A DNA stretch of 64,000 nucleotides from a virus: the IMG/VR virus record IMGVR_UViG_3300020469_000021, positions 40,957 through 104,956 of that record, one strand, 5' to 3'. The notes beneath the pieces were generated by a model. It searched no databases and was not told where the DNA came from. It worked only from the letters and a program-made list of their open reading frames with translations. The translations under genes and the position numbers were made by a program. Positions 16,269-24,338 of this stretch are shown one piece after another (the stretch's first letter is position 1; every line of letters starts with the position of its first letter).

Positions 16269-16492
16269 ATAAAAAAGCTATGGAAGGTTTAAAGAAAGAA
16301 GAAGAATTAAAAAGCGAGATAAGAGATGCTTGTTCTCATATTAAAGACTTAGAGGCAGAATTGGAATGGATGCACTCAAGAGAACCCCATGAAGTAGAAT
16401 ATATTGCTAGGCTACAAAAAGTTTTAGATGAACAATATGCAATAACTACAAAACTAGATGTTGAATTTCTCGCAACAAAAGGAATTAAATAA
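16265..16492 (+). CDS. Hypothetical coiled-coil protein
   Basis: 75 residues, almost entirely one charged helix (KKEEELKSEIRDACSHIKDLEAELEWM), probably a coiled-coil dimer. Coupled to both neighbours. Confidence 0.55.
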   Translation: MNKKAMEGLKKEEELKSEIRDACSHIKDLEAELEWMHSREPHEVEYIARLQKVLDEQYAITTKLDVEFLATKGIK

Positions 16493-16704
16493 TGAGATTA
16501 ACAAAATATCAAAAAGCTAGATTATTAGAATATAATTGGGATGTAATAACTAATGAAGTTGATGGTAAAGAGCAAAATTGCTCTTGGATAAGTATCTCTC
16601 CCGAAGATGGTGCAATTTTTGGTCAAGTTGTTGAGCATTTTAAATTGACAGGAGAAGGTGAAGATGTTAAATTGTTAGTTATTGGAACGGCTGAAGAAGA
16701 ATGA
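16492..16704 (+). CDS. Hypothetical protein
   Basis: 70 residues, begins at the last base of the previous stop. Mixed alpha/beta, acidic end. Unknown. Confidence 0.55.
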   Translation: MRLTKYQKARLLEYNWDVITNEVDGKEQNCSWISISPEDGAIFGQVVEHFKLTGEGEDVKLLVIGTAEEE

Positions 16705-16916
16705 GAACTACACAAAGAGAACTTAGACAAGGCAATCCTACTATCCACGAAATGAGATATGATCTTGCCGAACAAGAGGCAATGAACATGAGTGTTACAA
16801 ATATTATTGATATGCTTGTAGATGGGTTCGAAGGATTAGATAATTTACCCGACATTGAGATAAGAGAAGAATGGGAACAAATTTTCGGTGAATTAAAAAA
16901 TTGGGAGACAAAGTAA
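16701..16916 (+). CDS. Hypothetical protein
   Basis: 71 residues; N-terminal RTTQRELRQGNPTIHEMRYDLAEQEAM, C-terminal acidic helix. Overlaps neighbours by 4 and 1 nt. Confidence 0.5.
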   Translation: MRTTQRELRQGNPTIHEMRYDLAEQEAMNMSVTNIIDMLVDGFEGLDNLPDIEIREEWEQIFGELKNWETK

Positions 16917-17107
16917 TGAATTTTAAAGAAGCACTAGGAATCGTAGTGAACGAGGCAGAAGTTTCTGCTCTTGGGGAAAGGACAGATGAACATTTAAGAA
17001 TTTTGAAAGCGTGTGAGATCGTTCAAGAATTTCTGAATCATTTAGAAAAAAATGATATATTATTTACAAATGATGAATATATATCAATAGGACAAACTAA
17101 TGAATGA
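16916..17107 (+). CDS. Hypothetical helical protein
   Basis: 63 residues from ATG 16916 (in TAATG); the in-frame TTG at 16901 would lie in the previous gene. Helical, acidic. Unknown. Confidence 0.5.
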   Translation: MNFKEALGIVVNEAEVSALGERTDEHLRILKACEIVQEFLNHLEKNDILFTNDEYISIGQTNE

Positions 17108-17276
17108 GGCAAGCGTATATATATCAAACTTGCTAGAAGAAAATAAACTTTCTTACTCTGAAGCGCAAATTTTTCTTGACTATGCTTATGATTTGGTATT
17201 AGATGGGTATGGTGATCTTGAGATAGAGAAACTTATCACAGAAAATATCAATCAAAAATTAAAAGAAAAAAAATAA
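17100..17276 (+). CDS. Hypothetical 58-aa protein
   Basis: 58 residues (MNEASVYISNLLEENKLSYS...). Helical and acidic, overlapping the upstream gene by 8 nt and ending 1 nt before the next. Confidence 0.5.
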   Translation: MNEASVYISNLLEENKLSYSEAQIFLDYAYDLVLDGYGDLEIEKLITENINQKLKEKK

Positions 17277-17277
17277 A

Positions 17278-17898
17278 ATGAACAATTACTTCGCAAATCA
17301 ACCGATTCATTGGAATCAATTTAGTTCTAGGGACATCTATTTCAAAAGCAATGCTATAACCAAAAAGCTATTGCCCGAAGATAATATTTTGTCTTGGAAA
17401 ACAAAGGAAAGTAGGCATAATGAGGTAGCAAGTAAAACAGGCGCTACTGCCCAAACGAGCAGGGGTTGGAATGGGCAAGTTCATACTTACTACTCTAGGG
17501 ATAGCTACAAAGGAGTTTTTGTTCAACTTACGAATGTTAAGAAAGAATATGTTACTGCAAATTTAGACTTCATTAATTATAAACCGAAAAAAGATAGTCA
17601 AGGCAATCACCTTGCAGGTCTTGACGCTCTAGTTTACATTGGTTCTTTCCATGATAGGCATGAGTGGGTAAAAGACTCAAGCGGTAATTATAGTATGCAA
17701 AAGACAAACAAAGTGTCCCTTAATGATTACGAAGGTTATAGAATTGCGTATGGGGGTCAAGGAGATAGCAACTATCTAACTCACAGAGAGTTGATAGAGA
17801 TAGCCGACATTAGCGAATCAGTCAAAAAATTCCTTATAGACATGGTCTTGCCACTTAAAAGGGGTATTCTAAATAAAGATTTGGCTCTAGTCGCATAA
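17278..17898 (+). CDS. Hypothetical protein
   Basis: 206 residues, soluble, with several Gly/Asn-rich turns (TGATAQTSRGWNGQVHTYYS, VYIGSFHDRHEWV). I do not recognise the family. It shares its stop with the ATG of a TM micropeptide. Confidence 0.6.
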   Translation: MNNYFANQPIHWNQFSSRDIYFKSNAITKKLLPEDNILSWKTKESRHNEVASKTGATAQTSRGWNGQVHTYYSRDSYKGVFVQLTNVKKEYVTANLDFINYKPKKDSQGNHLAGLDALVYIGSFHDRHEWVKDSSGNYSMQKTNKVSLNDYEGYRIAYGGQGDSNYLTHRELIEIADISESVKKFLIDMVLPLKRGILNKDLALVA

Positions 17899-17990
17899 TG
17901 GATTTTTCTGATATATTGCAAATGAATTTTACGGCAATAACAATTACATTAGTTATTTTATTTTTGTTAATAGTTTCTTCCTATGATTAA
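17898..17990 (+). CDS. TM micropeptide
   Basis: 30 residues with one hydrophobic helix (AITITLVILFLLIVSS). Overlaps both neighbours (1 and 8 nt). Confidence 0.4.
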   Translation: MDFSDILQMNFTAITITLVILFLLIVSSYD

Positions 17991-18168
17991 TTTGTTAAAA
18001 AGATTAGTGCGTTTGTTTCGTAAAGAAAAGCAATCTAAATTATCAGTTGCCCAAATAGATGAGTTAATTGAAACAAATAAAAATGTATTAGCGCAGTTAG
18101 GTGACGAAGCAGATTATGATGGCATGGGAGATTGGGGAAGATTCCCGCCAATTAAAAAGAAAGAATAA
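17983..18168 (+). CDS. Hypothetical basic protein
   Basis: 61 residues; a basic amphipathic N-terminus (MINLLKRLVRLFRKEKQSKL) could lie on the membrane surface. Coupled to a TM micropeptide and a polytopic membrane protein. Confidence 0.5.
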   Translation: MINLLKRLVRLFRKEKQSKLSVAQIDELIETNKNVLAQLGDEADYDGMGDWGRFPPIKKKE

Positions 18169-18545
18169 TGGATTTACAAATATCAGACTATTTACAACTT
18201 ATAGTAGGAATTTCTATTCTCTCTGTTTGGCTTCTTCACGCTCATGTGCCAACCAATTTCAGAGTTGGTCAAGCTCAAACACTAAGAGAAGAGGTTACAG
18301 AAGCAGGTTTGCCCGATTATGTTTATGATGTTATGAGAATAGTTAAACCTATTTTTGCTTTCTTTTTAATCATGGGCATACTATGGAATCCCATTACCTT
18401 GCCCTGCATGGCATTTACAACTATTTTCATGGTTGGCGCAGTTGTTATGCACATTAAAGTTAAAGATAATTTATTTAAAATGATTCCTGCCTTGACATTG
18501 CTTTTATTTTGTTTTATTATATTTACTTGTCCATCAAAATGGTAA
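18168..18545 (+). CDS. Polytopic membrane protein, DoxX-like layout
   Basis: 125 residues with four hydrophobic segments (about 8-26, 58-74, 77-97 and 103-121). The P/G-rich turns and the IVKPIFAFFLIMGIL segment resemble small DoxX/DUF-type membrane proteins, but I would not insist on it. It is part of a membrane-associated gene group (17.9-19.4 kb) that also contains a lipoprotein. Confidence 0.5.
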   Translation: MDLQISDYLQLIVGISILSVWLLHAHVPTNFRVGQAQTLREEVTEAGLPDYVYDVMRIVKPIFAFFLIMGILWNPITLPCMAFTTIFMVGAVVMHIKVKDNLFKMIPALTLLLFCFIIFTCPSKW

Positions 18546-18560
18546 ACTATATAACGACAA

Positions 18561-18731
18561 ATGACTTTAAAAGATAAAATACAAAAAGAAATTGAAAGGT
18601 TAAGTAGCGACCATAGCGAAGAAACTATCAATCTCATAAATAATGTGTTGCTTCCAATGTTGCAATACATCAGAGATCACGAAAAAATTTTACGAGATAT
18701 TGCTAGGATTAGTGGTAAACATGGTGTATAA
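18561..18731 (+). CDS. Hypothetical 56-aa helical protein
   Basis: 56 residues, helical (MTLKDKIQKEIERLSSDHSE...), no TM. Between the polytopic membrane protein and the lipoprotein. Confidence 0.5.
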   Translation: MTLKDKIQKEIERLSSDHSEETINLINNVLLPMLQYIRDHEKILRDIARISGKHGV

Positions 18732-18737
18732 TATGTT

Positions 18738-19031
18738 ATGCGCTATTTATTATTTTTACTATTATTGACAGGATGTGGTCAACCCACTATTATTGAAACT
18801 GAATCAGAAGACATTTCAAAAGAAATAAACGATCTTTTGGCTCAAGACAAGAAAAACAAATTACTTGAATTGGAATATTTAGAACAAATTAGAATCGCTC
18901 AAGAGAACAATGATACCGAAGCCTTTGAATTTTTTCTACAAGAATATATTGATGTGGATAGATTACAAATTCCCGAAGAATTAAAAAAAGACCCAAATTA
19001 TTTCCAAGGTGGACAGAAGGTTAAATATTGA
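18738..19031 (+). CDS. Lipoprotein
   Basis: 97 residues. MRYLLFLLLLTGCGQP is a short signal peptide with lipobox LLTGC (Cys at 13), so it is lipidated and anchored outside the inner membrane. The mature part is an acidic helix. Phage lipoproteins of this size are often superinfection-exclusion factors or outer spanins; neither is shown here. Confidence 0.65.
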   Translation: MRYLLFLLLLTGCGQPTIIETESEDISKEINDLLAQDKKNKLLELEYLEQIRIAQENNDTEAFEFFLQEYIDVDRLQIPEELKKDPNYFQGGQKVKY

Positions 19032-19032
19032 T

Positions 19033-19119
19033 ATGAGCCAACCCATGCAACGGCAAATTAATTTCATTAAAAATATATCCAAGTTAATTAAGCAACAGAC
19101 AGATAGAAGAAATCAATGA
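19033..19119 (+). CDS. Hypothetical micropeptide
   Basis: 28 residues, basic (MSQPMQRQINFIKNISKLIK...). Starts 1 nt after the lipoprotein stop and overlaps the next ATG. Confidence 0.35.
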   Translation: MSQPMQRQINFIKNISKLIKQQTDRRNQ

Positions 19120-19349
19120 AAACATATTTGAGTAAAGTTTTCTATTTTTTAGGAGACTTAGTTTCTTATCTTTTGCATTATAATATAACAAGCATAATTT
19201 TTTATCCATTGTATAGATGGTTAATGTTAGTTAGTATTAGCCTTGACAAAGATAGCATTGTATGGGAGAATGTAGAAAAGAAAGAAAGCTCAAGAGCAGA
19301 TTTAATTTTAAAAGTAAAAGATGAAAATAGATTTAGGAGTAAGAGGTAG
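19116..19349 (+). CDS. Membrane-associated hypothetical protein
   Basis: 77 residues. The N-terminal half is hydrophobic/aromatic (VFYFLGDLVSYLLHY, IIFYPLYRWLMLVSI), the C-terminal half charged. Overlaps the next gene by 29 nt. Confidence 0.5.
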   Translation: MKTYLSKVFYFLGDLVSYLLHYNITSIIFYPLYRWLMLVSISLDKDSIVWENVEKKESSRADLILKVKDENRFRSKR

Positions 19350-19578
19350 TGAGGATGCGATAAATCATATATTACTTAGAGTAAACAATGATTTTATTTT
19401 GCAGACTAAAGACAATTTATTTTTTTCGGGAGAAGAAGGTAGAGATAAAACAGGGAAAAATTTAGTTGAGTTATTAGAAACTTTATCTAAAGATCACGAA
19501 ATATCTGTTCGCAAAAATGTTGCGGAAGAAATTGAAAGAGAATTAAATTTAAATGGAGAAATAATTAAATATGTCTGA
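19321..19578 (+). CDS. Hypothetical protein
   Basis: 85 residues, soluble alpha/beta (LLRVNNDFILQTKDNLFFSGEEGRDKTG). Unknown. Confidence 0.5.
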   Translation: MKIDLGVRGSEDAINHILLRVNNDFILQTKDNLFFSGEEGRDKTGKNLVELLETLSKDHEISVRKNVAEEIERELNLNGEIIKYV

Positions 19579-19687
19579 AATAAAAGAATTATGGGATTTA
19601 TCGTGGACTGATGGTTTATTGTTGACATTTATGTTGATGGCGCTATATACTTATAAGGTTTGGATAGATAATAAATTTAAGAAATAA
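19571..19687 (+). CDS. Small TM protein
   Basis: 38 residues with one TM helix (GLLLTFMLMALYTYKVW). Overlaps the upstream gene by 8 nt. Confidence 0.4.
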   Translation: MSEIKELWDLSWTDGLLLTFMLMALYTYKVWIDNKFKK

Positions 19688-19695
19688 ATAAGACA

Positions 19696-19923
19696 ATGGC
19701 ACACGATGAATTTAATAGCGGAGCAAGACATGGATTCTGCATGGCGAAACTTGCGGTCAGAGATATTGACAGAACTTTAGAGTATCCCAATGAAGAAGAT
19801 CACACGCAAAAAAGTTGGTGTTTAGCATACGAAAAATATCATGCAGAAAAAGATTTATTACACAAAATATATGAAGCAATTAACAAATCAATGGAAGAAG
19901 AAGTAAGTGAAAACGATTATTAA
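19696..19923 (+). CDS. Hypothetical protein
   Basis: 75 residues, helical (FNSGARHGFCMAKLAVRDIDRTL). Last gene before the SprT promoter. Confidence 0.5.
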   Translation: MAHDEFNSGARHGFCMAKLAVRDIDRTLEYPNEEDHTQKSWCLAYEKYHAEKDLLHKIYEAINKSMEEEVSENDY

Positions 19924-19927
19924 TTTC

Positions 19928-19956
19928 TTGACATAATCCAAAATTTAGTCTAGTGT
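19928..19956 (+). promoter_or_regulatory. Leaderless-type promoter for the SprT-like gene
   Basis: TTGACA, 17 bp, TAGTGT, 7 nt, ATG at 19964. Confidence 0.7.
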
Positions 19957-19963
19957 TTTAATC

Positions 19964-20482
19964 ATGGACACAAATGACGCAAAAGCACTTGCCCTACTTC
20001 ACATGGACGAACATGGGCTTTTTGACGAACTTTGGCATTTTGATTTTGAAGATTGCAAACGCTCTCTTGGTCGATGTCATTATACAAAAAGAAAGATTTC
20101 TTTGTCTGAATGGTATGTCGAGCTAAACAACGAAAAAGATGTAGAAGATACCATCCTACACGAAATTGCTCACGCTTTATCGTGGACAAGATATGGCAAA
20201 AAAGCCAAGGGTCATGGCAAGCTATGGAAACAGGTTTGCATAGAGATTGGCGCAACTCCGCAAAGATTGCACAAAGGTATTATAACATATCCTAACAATC
20301 ATTACAAATATATAGATACTTGTGGTTGCAATATTACTTATAAAAGGCATCGTTTAAGTGAGTTTAGATCATATCGTTGCCCAAAATGCAGAGAACCTCT
20401 TTTTAATTCCAAAAGAAAAAAAGAATGGTTATCTTCAAAAGTTACTGCTGATTATTTAATGGAAGAACTTTTTGGGGCTTGA
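19964..20482 (+). CDS. SprT-like zinc metalloprotease
   Basis: 172 residues. LHEIAHALSW (HExxH at 66-70) with a third ligand in the GHGKLW segment (about 81) forms the zincin active site. A C-terminal zinc ribbon (CGC ... YRCPKC) completes the SprT domain. The eukaryotic relative Spartan degrades proteins crosslinked to DNA, so a role clearing DNA-protein crosslinks during phage replication fits, beside UV repair and ligase genes. Transcribed from its own near-leaderless promoter. Its TGA lies within the next TTGACA. Confidence 0.88.
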   Translation: MDTNDAKALALLHMDEHGLFDELWHFDFEDCKRSLGRCHYTKRKISLSEWYVELNNEKDVEDTILHEIAHALSWTRYGKKAKGHGKLWKQVCIEIGATPQRLHKGIITYPNNHYKYIDTCGCNITYKRHRLSEFRSYRCPKCREPLFNSKRKKEWLSSKVTADYLMEELFGA

Positions 20483-20506
20483 CAATTAGATAAACAATGT
20501 TATTCT
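20479..20506 (+). promoter_or_regulatory. Promoter overlapping the SprT stop codon
   Basis: TTGACA, 16 bp, TATTCT. Transcription should begin near 20513, well before the first usual start codon of the following ORF. Confidence 0.55.
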
Positions 20507-20606
20507 AAGGGTTATCAGTTACGAAGATTTCTATAAGGAGTTTGGTTTTGATAGGTCTGTCTACGAAGATAAGACGCTATACCAAGGCAAGACTAGAACA
20601 CAATGG

Positions 20607-21734
20607 TTGAGAGATACAAAAATTATGACAGACAATCCAATTAGCATAAAATTTTTTGAAGAGTGCGGGAAAATACAAAAGCCCTTCAAAAATTATGGTA
20701 TTGAAAAAAATGGAAATTATTATCCAATAGACAACAGAACTTATGTTTCTCATTCCACTTACGATGGGATTGAACCTTTAGTAAAGCATTTAGATTTTTA
20801 TTTTGCAAATTTTGCTGACAATCTTTCAAAGAAGCATACAAGAAAAGATTTCATAAATTTTGCTTTAGATTTAAATAAGTTTATGGGTGAGATCGATTTC
20901 TATTTTATTTTATCAAAAATAATGCACTTGCGAAACGCTTGTCAATTTCAAATTCAGAAAGAAGTCTCAAGAGATGCTTTGTTTTGTGATAGCTCTCAAA
21001 TAACTAGCGTTTCAGATATACCTTGGTTTCATCATAAAGTTATTGAATTTTTCTTTGAAGATTCAGATTTACCTACTTTTTTAGTTTACAGAGGTTCTTT
21101 TGATGGATTAGTAGATGAGTTTAACATTCCGCATAAAGTTGTCGGCAAGCAAGAAGAAGGAATTCATTTTTTTGCAGAAACCCCGACTTTAGGTTCGGTT
21201 CTATTTAGCGTAGATAACGAGACTTTGCCCCTTTTATTTTCAAGAAATTACAATGAATTACTTTCAGTCGTAAATTCTGACACAACTTCCAAATTAACGC
21301 TCAACTCAAAAGAGGGTGCAGAACTCACGAAAGAGGAAATCCCCCATCTAGTTAGTGGAGTCGTTACTTGTTTGAAATCTATGGTTTATGCGCATTGCGA
21401 TCCTACGCATATTCGACATAATGCACCTCAATCCACTCTAAAAGATGGCAAAGCAAAGATAAAGGGTAGACCAAAAAGCGAAGTGAATAAAATTATTTAT
21501 GTACCTAAAGTTCAATATGAGAATAGCGCCTCTTCAAATAATGCCTCAAAAGAAAAACGAAAATTTTTAGGCAAGTTACCTTATTTTCGCATTTACAAAA
21601 ATGACAGGTATGTGAACATGGAAAAGGATAAGAAATATTTTTATCCTAAAGTGTTGGGCGAAAACGGAGAAGACCCTGTTGAGCGTGAGTACACGAAATA
21701 TATTGCGAGAAAAATCAATACTCCTTTCAAATAA
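20607..21734 (+). CDS. Hypothetical protein, start uncertain
   Basis: 375 residues if begun at TTG 20607; the first ATG is at 20625. The same frame stays open upstream to 20490 and reads like coding sequence (SYEDFYKEFGFDRSVYEDKT), starting close to the predicted transcription start, but offers no ATG, GTG or TTG there. The protein has a basic, Lys-rich C-terminal third (GRPKSEVNKIIYVPKVQY...). No family recognised. Downstream, a promoter overlaps its end. Confidence 0.6.
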   Translation: MRDTKIMTDNPISIKFFEECGKIQKPFKNYGIEKNGNYYPIDNRTYVSHSTYDGIEPLVKHLDFYFANFADNLSKKHTRKDFINFALDLNKFMGEIDFYFILSKIMHLRNACQFQIQKEVSRDALFCDSSQITSVSDIPWFHHKVIEFFFEDSDLPTFLVYRGSFDGLVDEFNIPHKVVGKQEEGIHFFAETPTLGSVLFSVDNETLPLLFSRNYNELLSVVNSDTTSKLTLNSKEGAELTKEEIPHLVSGVVTCLKSMVYAHCDPTHIRHNAPQSTLKDGKAKIKGRPKSEVNKIIYVPKVQYENSASSNNASKEKRKFLGKLPYFRIYKNDRYVNMEKDKKYFYPKVLGENGEDPVEREYTKYIARKINTPFK

Positions 21735-21737
21735 TTC

Positions 21738-21766
21738 TTGACAAGTACGGAAAAACAATCTATTGT
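21738..21766 (+). promoter_or_regulatory. Leaderless-type promoter
   Basis: TTGACA, 17 bp, TATTGT, then 7 nt to the ATG at 21774. The TTG of the -35 box also opens the reading frame, but the spacing argues for 21774 as the start. Confidence 0.7.
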
Positions 21767-21773
21767 TCCCTTT

Positions 21774-22007
21774 ATGAATACATCAGAAGCATTTTTAGCA
21801 AGCATACAACAATCAATCGCAAGCGCAGAGAAGATAGCAAATTCAATTCCCAAGAAGGGTCTTAATGTCTATCTTGACAAGTCAACTATGGTTATGCAAA
21901 CTTTTAGTGATCCTAGTGCATTTGCTCATGCCAAGAAAGTTACTGCAAGAGCAGGGCAATCAAGTTGCCTTCGCAATGTGTTAGATGCAGGGGGCAGATT
22001 ACAATAA
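21774..22007 (+). CDS. Hypothetical protein
   Basis: 77 residues, helical N-terminus (FLASIQQSIASAEKIANSIPKK), basic C-terminus. Start chosen from the promoter geometry. Unknown. Confidence 0.55.
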   Translation: MNTSEAFLASIQQSIASAEKIANSIPKKGLNVYLDKSTMVMQTFSDPSAFAHAKKVTARAGQSSCLRNVLDAGGRLQ

Positions 22008-22077
22008 CGCTTGATAAAAGATGCAAAATAATTGTTTAATTACATAAATACTAATTTTTAATTAATAACACAATAAA

Positions 22078-22335
22078 ATGCTTGACATATCATGCAAAAT
22101 GGACTTGAATAACGACATGGAAGAATTACAAACATACGAAGAATATACAAAAGATATGCCATTAGTAGATCAAATAAAATTTTATTATGATGTTGACCTT
22201 AAAGATTTTTTCCCCGATGGATGGATGGTTGACCCTTGGGAAATTGTCGCACAAGTTGCAACCAATCCTAATTGGCTAAATGAATTTAACAAAGAGTTTG
22301 AAGAAAGTTTAAGAGAAAGGGAATATATAAGATGA
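22078..22335 (+). CDS. Hypothetical acidic protein
   Basis: 85 residues, acidic (DLNNDMEELQTYEEYTKDMP). The first bases contain TTGACAT, as other promoter-proximal genes do, but this is within the ORF. Unknown. Confidence 0.5.
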   Translation: MLDISCKMDLNNDMEELQTYEEYTKDMPLVDQIKFYYDVDLKDFFPDGWMVDPWEIVAQVATNPNWLNEFNKEFEESLREREYIR

Positions 22336-22562
22336 ATGAATTAAAAGAAAAGTTAAATAAAAATATTGCTTACCATGTAGAACGAGTAGCTGAAACAGGT
22401 TCATCAAGTTTCTCTACTTGCGATTATCGTGGATGGGATAAAGATATTTGGAATCATAGACATTCTATCATTGACAAACTAGTCAGCACAGGTTATCGTG
22501 TTGAAAGTGCAGTTAATCATGGAGTGCTAGATGTAACAATAACTGCAAATTTAGAATTATGA
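22332..22562 (+). CDS. Hypothetical protein
   Basis: 76 residues; ends in two beta strands (YRVESAVNHGVLDVTITANLEL). Overlaps both neighbours by 4 nt. Confidence 0.55.
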   Translation: MNELKEKLNKNIAYHVERVAETGSSSFSTCDYRGWDKDIWNHRHSIIDKLVSTGYRVESAVNHGVLDVTITANLEL

Positions 22563-22789
22563 AATATGTAAGAAAAGTTTGGAATATCGAACCACAAAAA
22601 ATGTTAGATTATATCCTTGAGGCAGACAGATCAAATGGTTTGCACAAAGAAGGAGATTATAGTCCTGTATTTTATGTTGGAAAAGATTTAGATTATATTC
22701 GTGAAGTTTATGAAGATTACAATGGTCTTGATAGTCTTACCGAAGCAGAGCAAATAGAGAACGAATATTACAGATTGGAGATAGCATAA
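22559..22789 (+). CDS. Hypothetical protein
   Basis: 76 residues, acidic and Tyr-rich (YVGKDLDYIREVYEDYNGLDS). Shares its stop with the next ATG. Confidence 0.55.
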   Translation: MKYVRKVWNIEPQKMLDYILEADRSNGLHKEGDYSPVFYVGKDLDYIREVYEDYNGLDSLTEAEQIENEYYRLEIA

Positions 22790-22941
22790 TGGAATATACA
22801 TCAGAAAATATCGACCAAGTTGCAGAGGAAATTGTCAACAATATGTCGCTAGAAGAATTAAAGGCTTTTGTATATGACGAAATTTATGGTGAAATGTTTG
22901 AAGATGAAGAGGTTTTTCAACTTAATTTAAAAAAAATATAA
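22789..22941 (+). CDS. Hypothetical 50-aa protein, paralogue of the next gene
   Basis: 50 residues. MEYTSENIDQVAEEIVNNMS then LEELKAFVYDE is clearly related to the following ORF (MEYTDDNMQLVAEKVVLNMS then LADLQAYVCED). A tandem duplication of a small acidic helical protein. Confidence 0.6.
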   Translation: MEYTSENIDQVAEEIVNNMSLEELKAFVYDEIYGEMFEDEEVFQLNLKKI

Positions 22942-22943
22942 TT

Positions 22944-23117
22944 ATGGAATATACAGATGATAATATGCAATTAGTTGCAGAAAAAGTTGTTTTAAATATG
23001 TCTTTAGCAGACTTGCAAGCGTATGTATGCGAGGATTATTTCTTTCGATTTGACCAAGATAGTGAATTTTTTGAAGACCAAGTAAAAGAATTGGGGCTTG
23101 ACAATGAGAGTAACTAG
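22944..23117 (+). CDS. Hypothetical 57-aa protein, paralogue of the previous gene
   Basis: 57 residues, starting 2 nt after its paralogue's stop and matching it over the first 30 residues. The C-terminus (FDQDSEFFEDQVKELG) is acidic. Overlaps the next gene by 14 nt. Confidence 0.6.
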   Translation: MEYTDDNMQLVAEKVVLNMSLADLQAYVCEDYFFRFDQDSEFFEDQVKELGLDNESN

Positions 23118-23307
23118 TATAAGATATTTTGAGACAAATAGAGGTCTTGGTTATCAATGCAAAACCAACATCGATGGCATCGAAATATGGAACGATGGAA
23201 ATGGTGGAGCAACTTATTTAGATGGTGCATATAAATATACAAAAAATTTCGAGCATTTATCTGAATCATACTTAGAAAATTTAATTGACAAATACGAAAA
23301 GTGTTGA
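23104..23307 (+). CDS. Hypothetical protein
   Basis: 67 residues from ATG 23104 (a TTG at 23098 is part of a TTGACA). Beta-rich (YFETNRGLGYQCKTNIDGIEIWNDG). Ends within the next -35 box. Confidence 0.5.
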   Translation: MRVTSIRYFETNRGLGYQCKTNIDGIEIWNDGNGGATYLDGAYKYTKNFEHLSESYLENLIDKYEKC

Positions 23308-23332
23308 CAGAATCATTTTAATATAATAAAGT
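23304..23332 (+). promoter_or_regulatory. Leaderless promoter, start-codon deciding
   Basis: TTGACA, 17 bp, TAAAGT, then ATGGAT and ATG. The first ATG touches the -10 box and cannot be in the mRNA. The second (23339) is exactly 6 nt away, as at many other promoters here. Confidence 0.75.
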
Positions 23333-23338
23333 ATGGAT

Positions 23339-23500
23339 ATGAACGATTACATGGAAGATAATATTAATAAATTAGAATACGATTGCTTCACAGGAACTTA
23401 TTGGTTAGCCGATGAAGAGTGGGAAGAACCTATTGAATTTACTGAAGACGAATTAATTACAGAAGGAATTTATTTAAATGAGTTTAATCAAAGAGTATAA
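23339..23500 (+). CDS. Hypothetical 53-aa acidic protein
   Basis: 53 residues from the second ATG (see promoter at 23304). Very acidic (DEEWEEPIEFTEDELITEG). Overlaps the next gene by 23 nt. Confidence 0.55.
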   Translation: MNDYMEDNINKLEYDCFTGTYWLADEEWEEPIEFTEDELITEGIYLNEFNQRV

Positions 23501-23720
23501 TATAAATCTTGGTCTAACCGATCAAGATATATCTGAAATTTCAGATGGTAGAATTAAGTTACATTTTTTACCAAATAACAATACCGACTATGATGAGAAA
23601 ATAACAATTTCAATCGGAAAAGTTGAGGATGATGCACCTTTATCGGAGTGCATGGATTTAGTTGTAGGAAATTTTCAAGATTCGGAAGATTTAGAACTAG
23701 GCTTGACAGGTTTATCTTAA
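23478..23720 (+). CDS. Hypothetical acidic protein
   Basis: 80 residues, acidic, beta-rich (RIKLHFLPNNNTDYDEKITISIGK). Unknown. Confidence 0.5.
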   Translation: MSLIKEYNINLGLTDQDISEISDGRIKLHFLPNNNTDYDEKITISIGKVEDDAPLSECMDLVVGNFQDSEDLELGLTGLS

Positions 23721-23743
23721 TAGTTTAATACATTGGAATAAAT

Positions 23744-23929
23744 ATGAGAGATTACCTTATTGTAAAACTTAAAGATTTAGTTGCGAATAAATTTATTCAC
23801 ATCGAAAGAGCGCAACAAATGCTTGACTCTTACGATAAAGATTTAGAAGAGCAGGGTGAAGATTCAGCTATTGAGAGGGCGCTAGATCACATAAATATTA
23901 TTATCAATACAGAGGGGCATGGAGAATGA
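23744..23929 (+). CDS. Hypothetical helical protein
   Basis: 61 residues (LIVKLKDLVANKFIHIERAQQML). A TTGACA/17/TAATAC promoter lies at 23702-23730. Overlaps the next gene by 4 nt. Confidence 0.5.
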   Translation: MRDYLIVKLKDLVANKFIHIERAQQMLDSYDKDLEEQGEDSAIERALDHINIIINTEGHGE

Positions 23930-24081
23930 CGATAGTACAAATACAAAACTTTCTTTATGAAATAGACTCTATTTTAAGTGATGACCAAATAAATACTTTA
24001 GCAGAAGAAATATTTAATAATCAAGAAATTTTAATAGAATTAATTAACAATGAGAAATTCACATACAATTCAAATACATAA
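23926..24081 (+). CDS. Hypothetical 51-aa protein
   Basis: 51 residues (MTIVQIQNFLYEIDSILSDD...), helical. The end overlaps the next gene by 32 nt in another frame. Confidence 0.45.
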   Translation: MTIVQIQNFLYEIDSILSDDQINTLAEEIFNNQEILIELINNEKFTYNSNT

Positions 24082-24232
24082 GGACAACGATTATCCACAT
24101 CACGATAAGATTTTAATTCCTGTTCTTTTTTCCTTGACAGACGAAGGCGAAAGAGTTTATGATGTTGAGCTTATGCACGAAATACTTAGAGATTATATTG
24201 AAGGAATAATTGAACATGAAAAAGTTTACTGA
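24050..24232 (+). CDS. Hypothetical protein
   Basis: 60 residues with a His-rich N-terminus (MRNSHTIQIHKDNDYPHHDK). Unknown. Confidence 0.5.
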   Translation: MRNSHTIQIHKDNDYPHHDKILIPVLFSLTDEGERVYDVELMHEILRDYIEGIIEHEKVY

Positions 24233-24338
24233 TGAGCATGGTTGTGACGAACTTTTTTACAATCATGATTTAACTAAATATCATGGCGATCAAACTCATG
24301 GAGACAGAGAAGTAGTAAGTTGCGAGAAAATAAAATGA
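24216..24338 (+). CDS. Hypothetical 40-aa protein
   Basis: 40 residues, His/Asp-rich with two Cys (MKKFTDEHGCDELFYNHDLT...). Coupled to both neighbours; could bind a metal, but this is only inferred from composition. Confidence 0.4.
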   Translation: MKKFTDEHGCDELFYNHDLTKYHGDQTHGDREVVSCEKIK

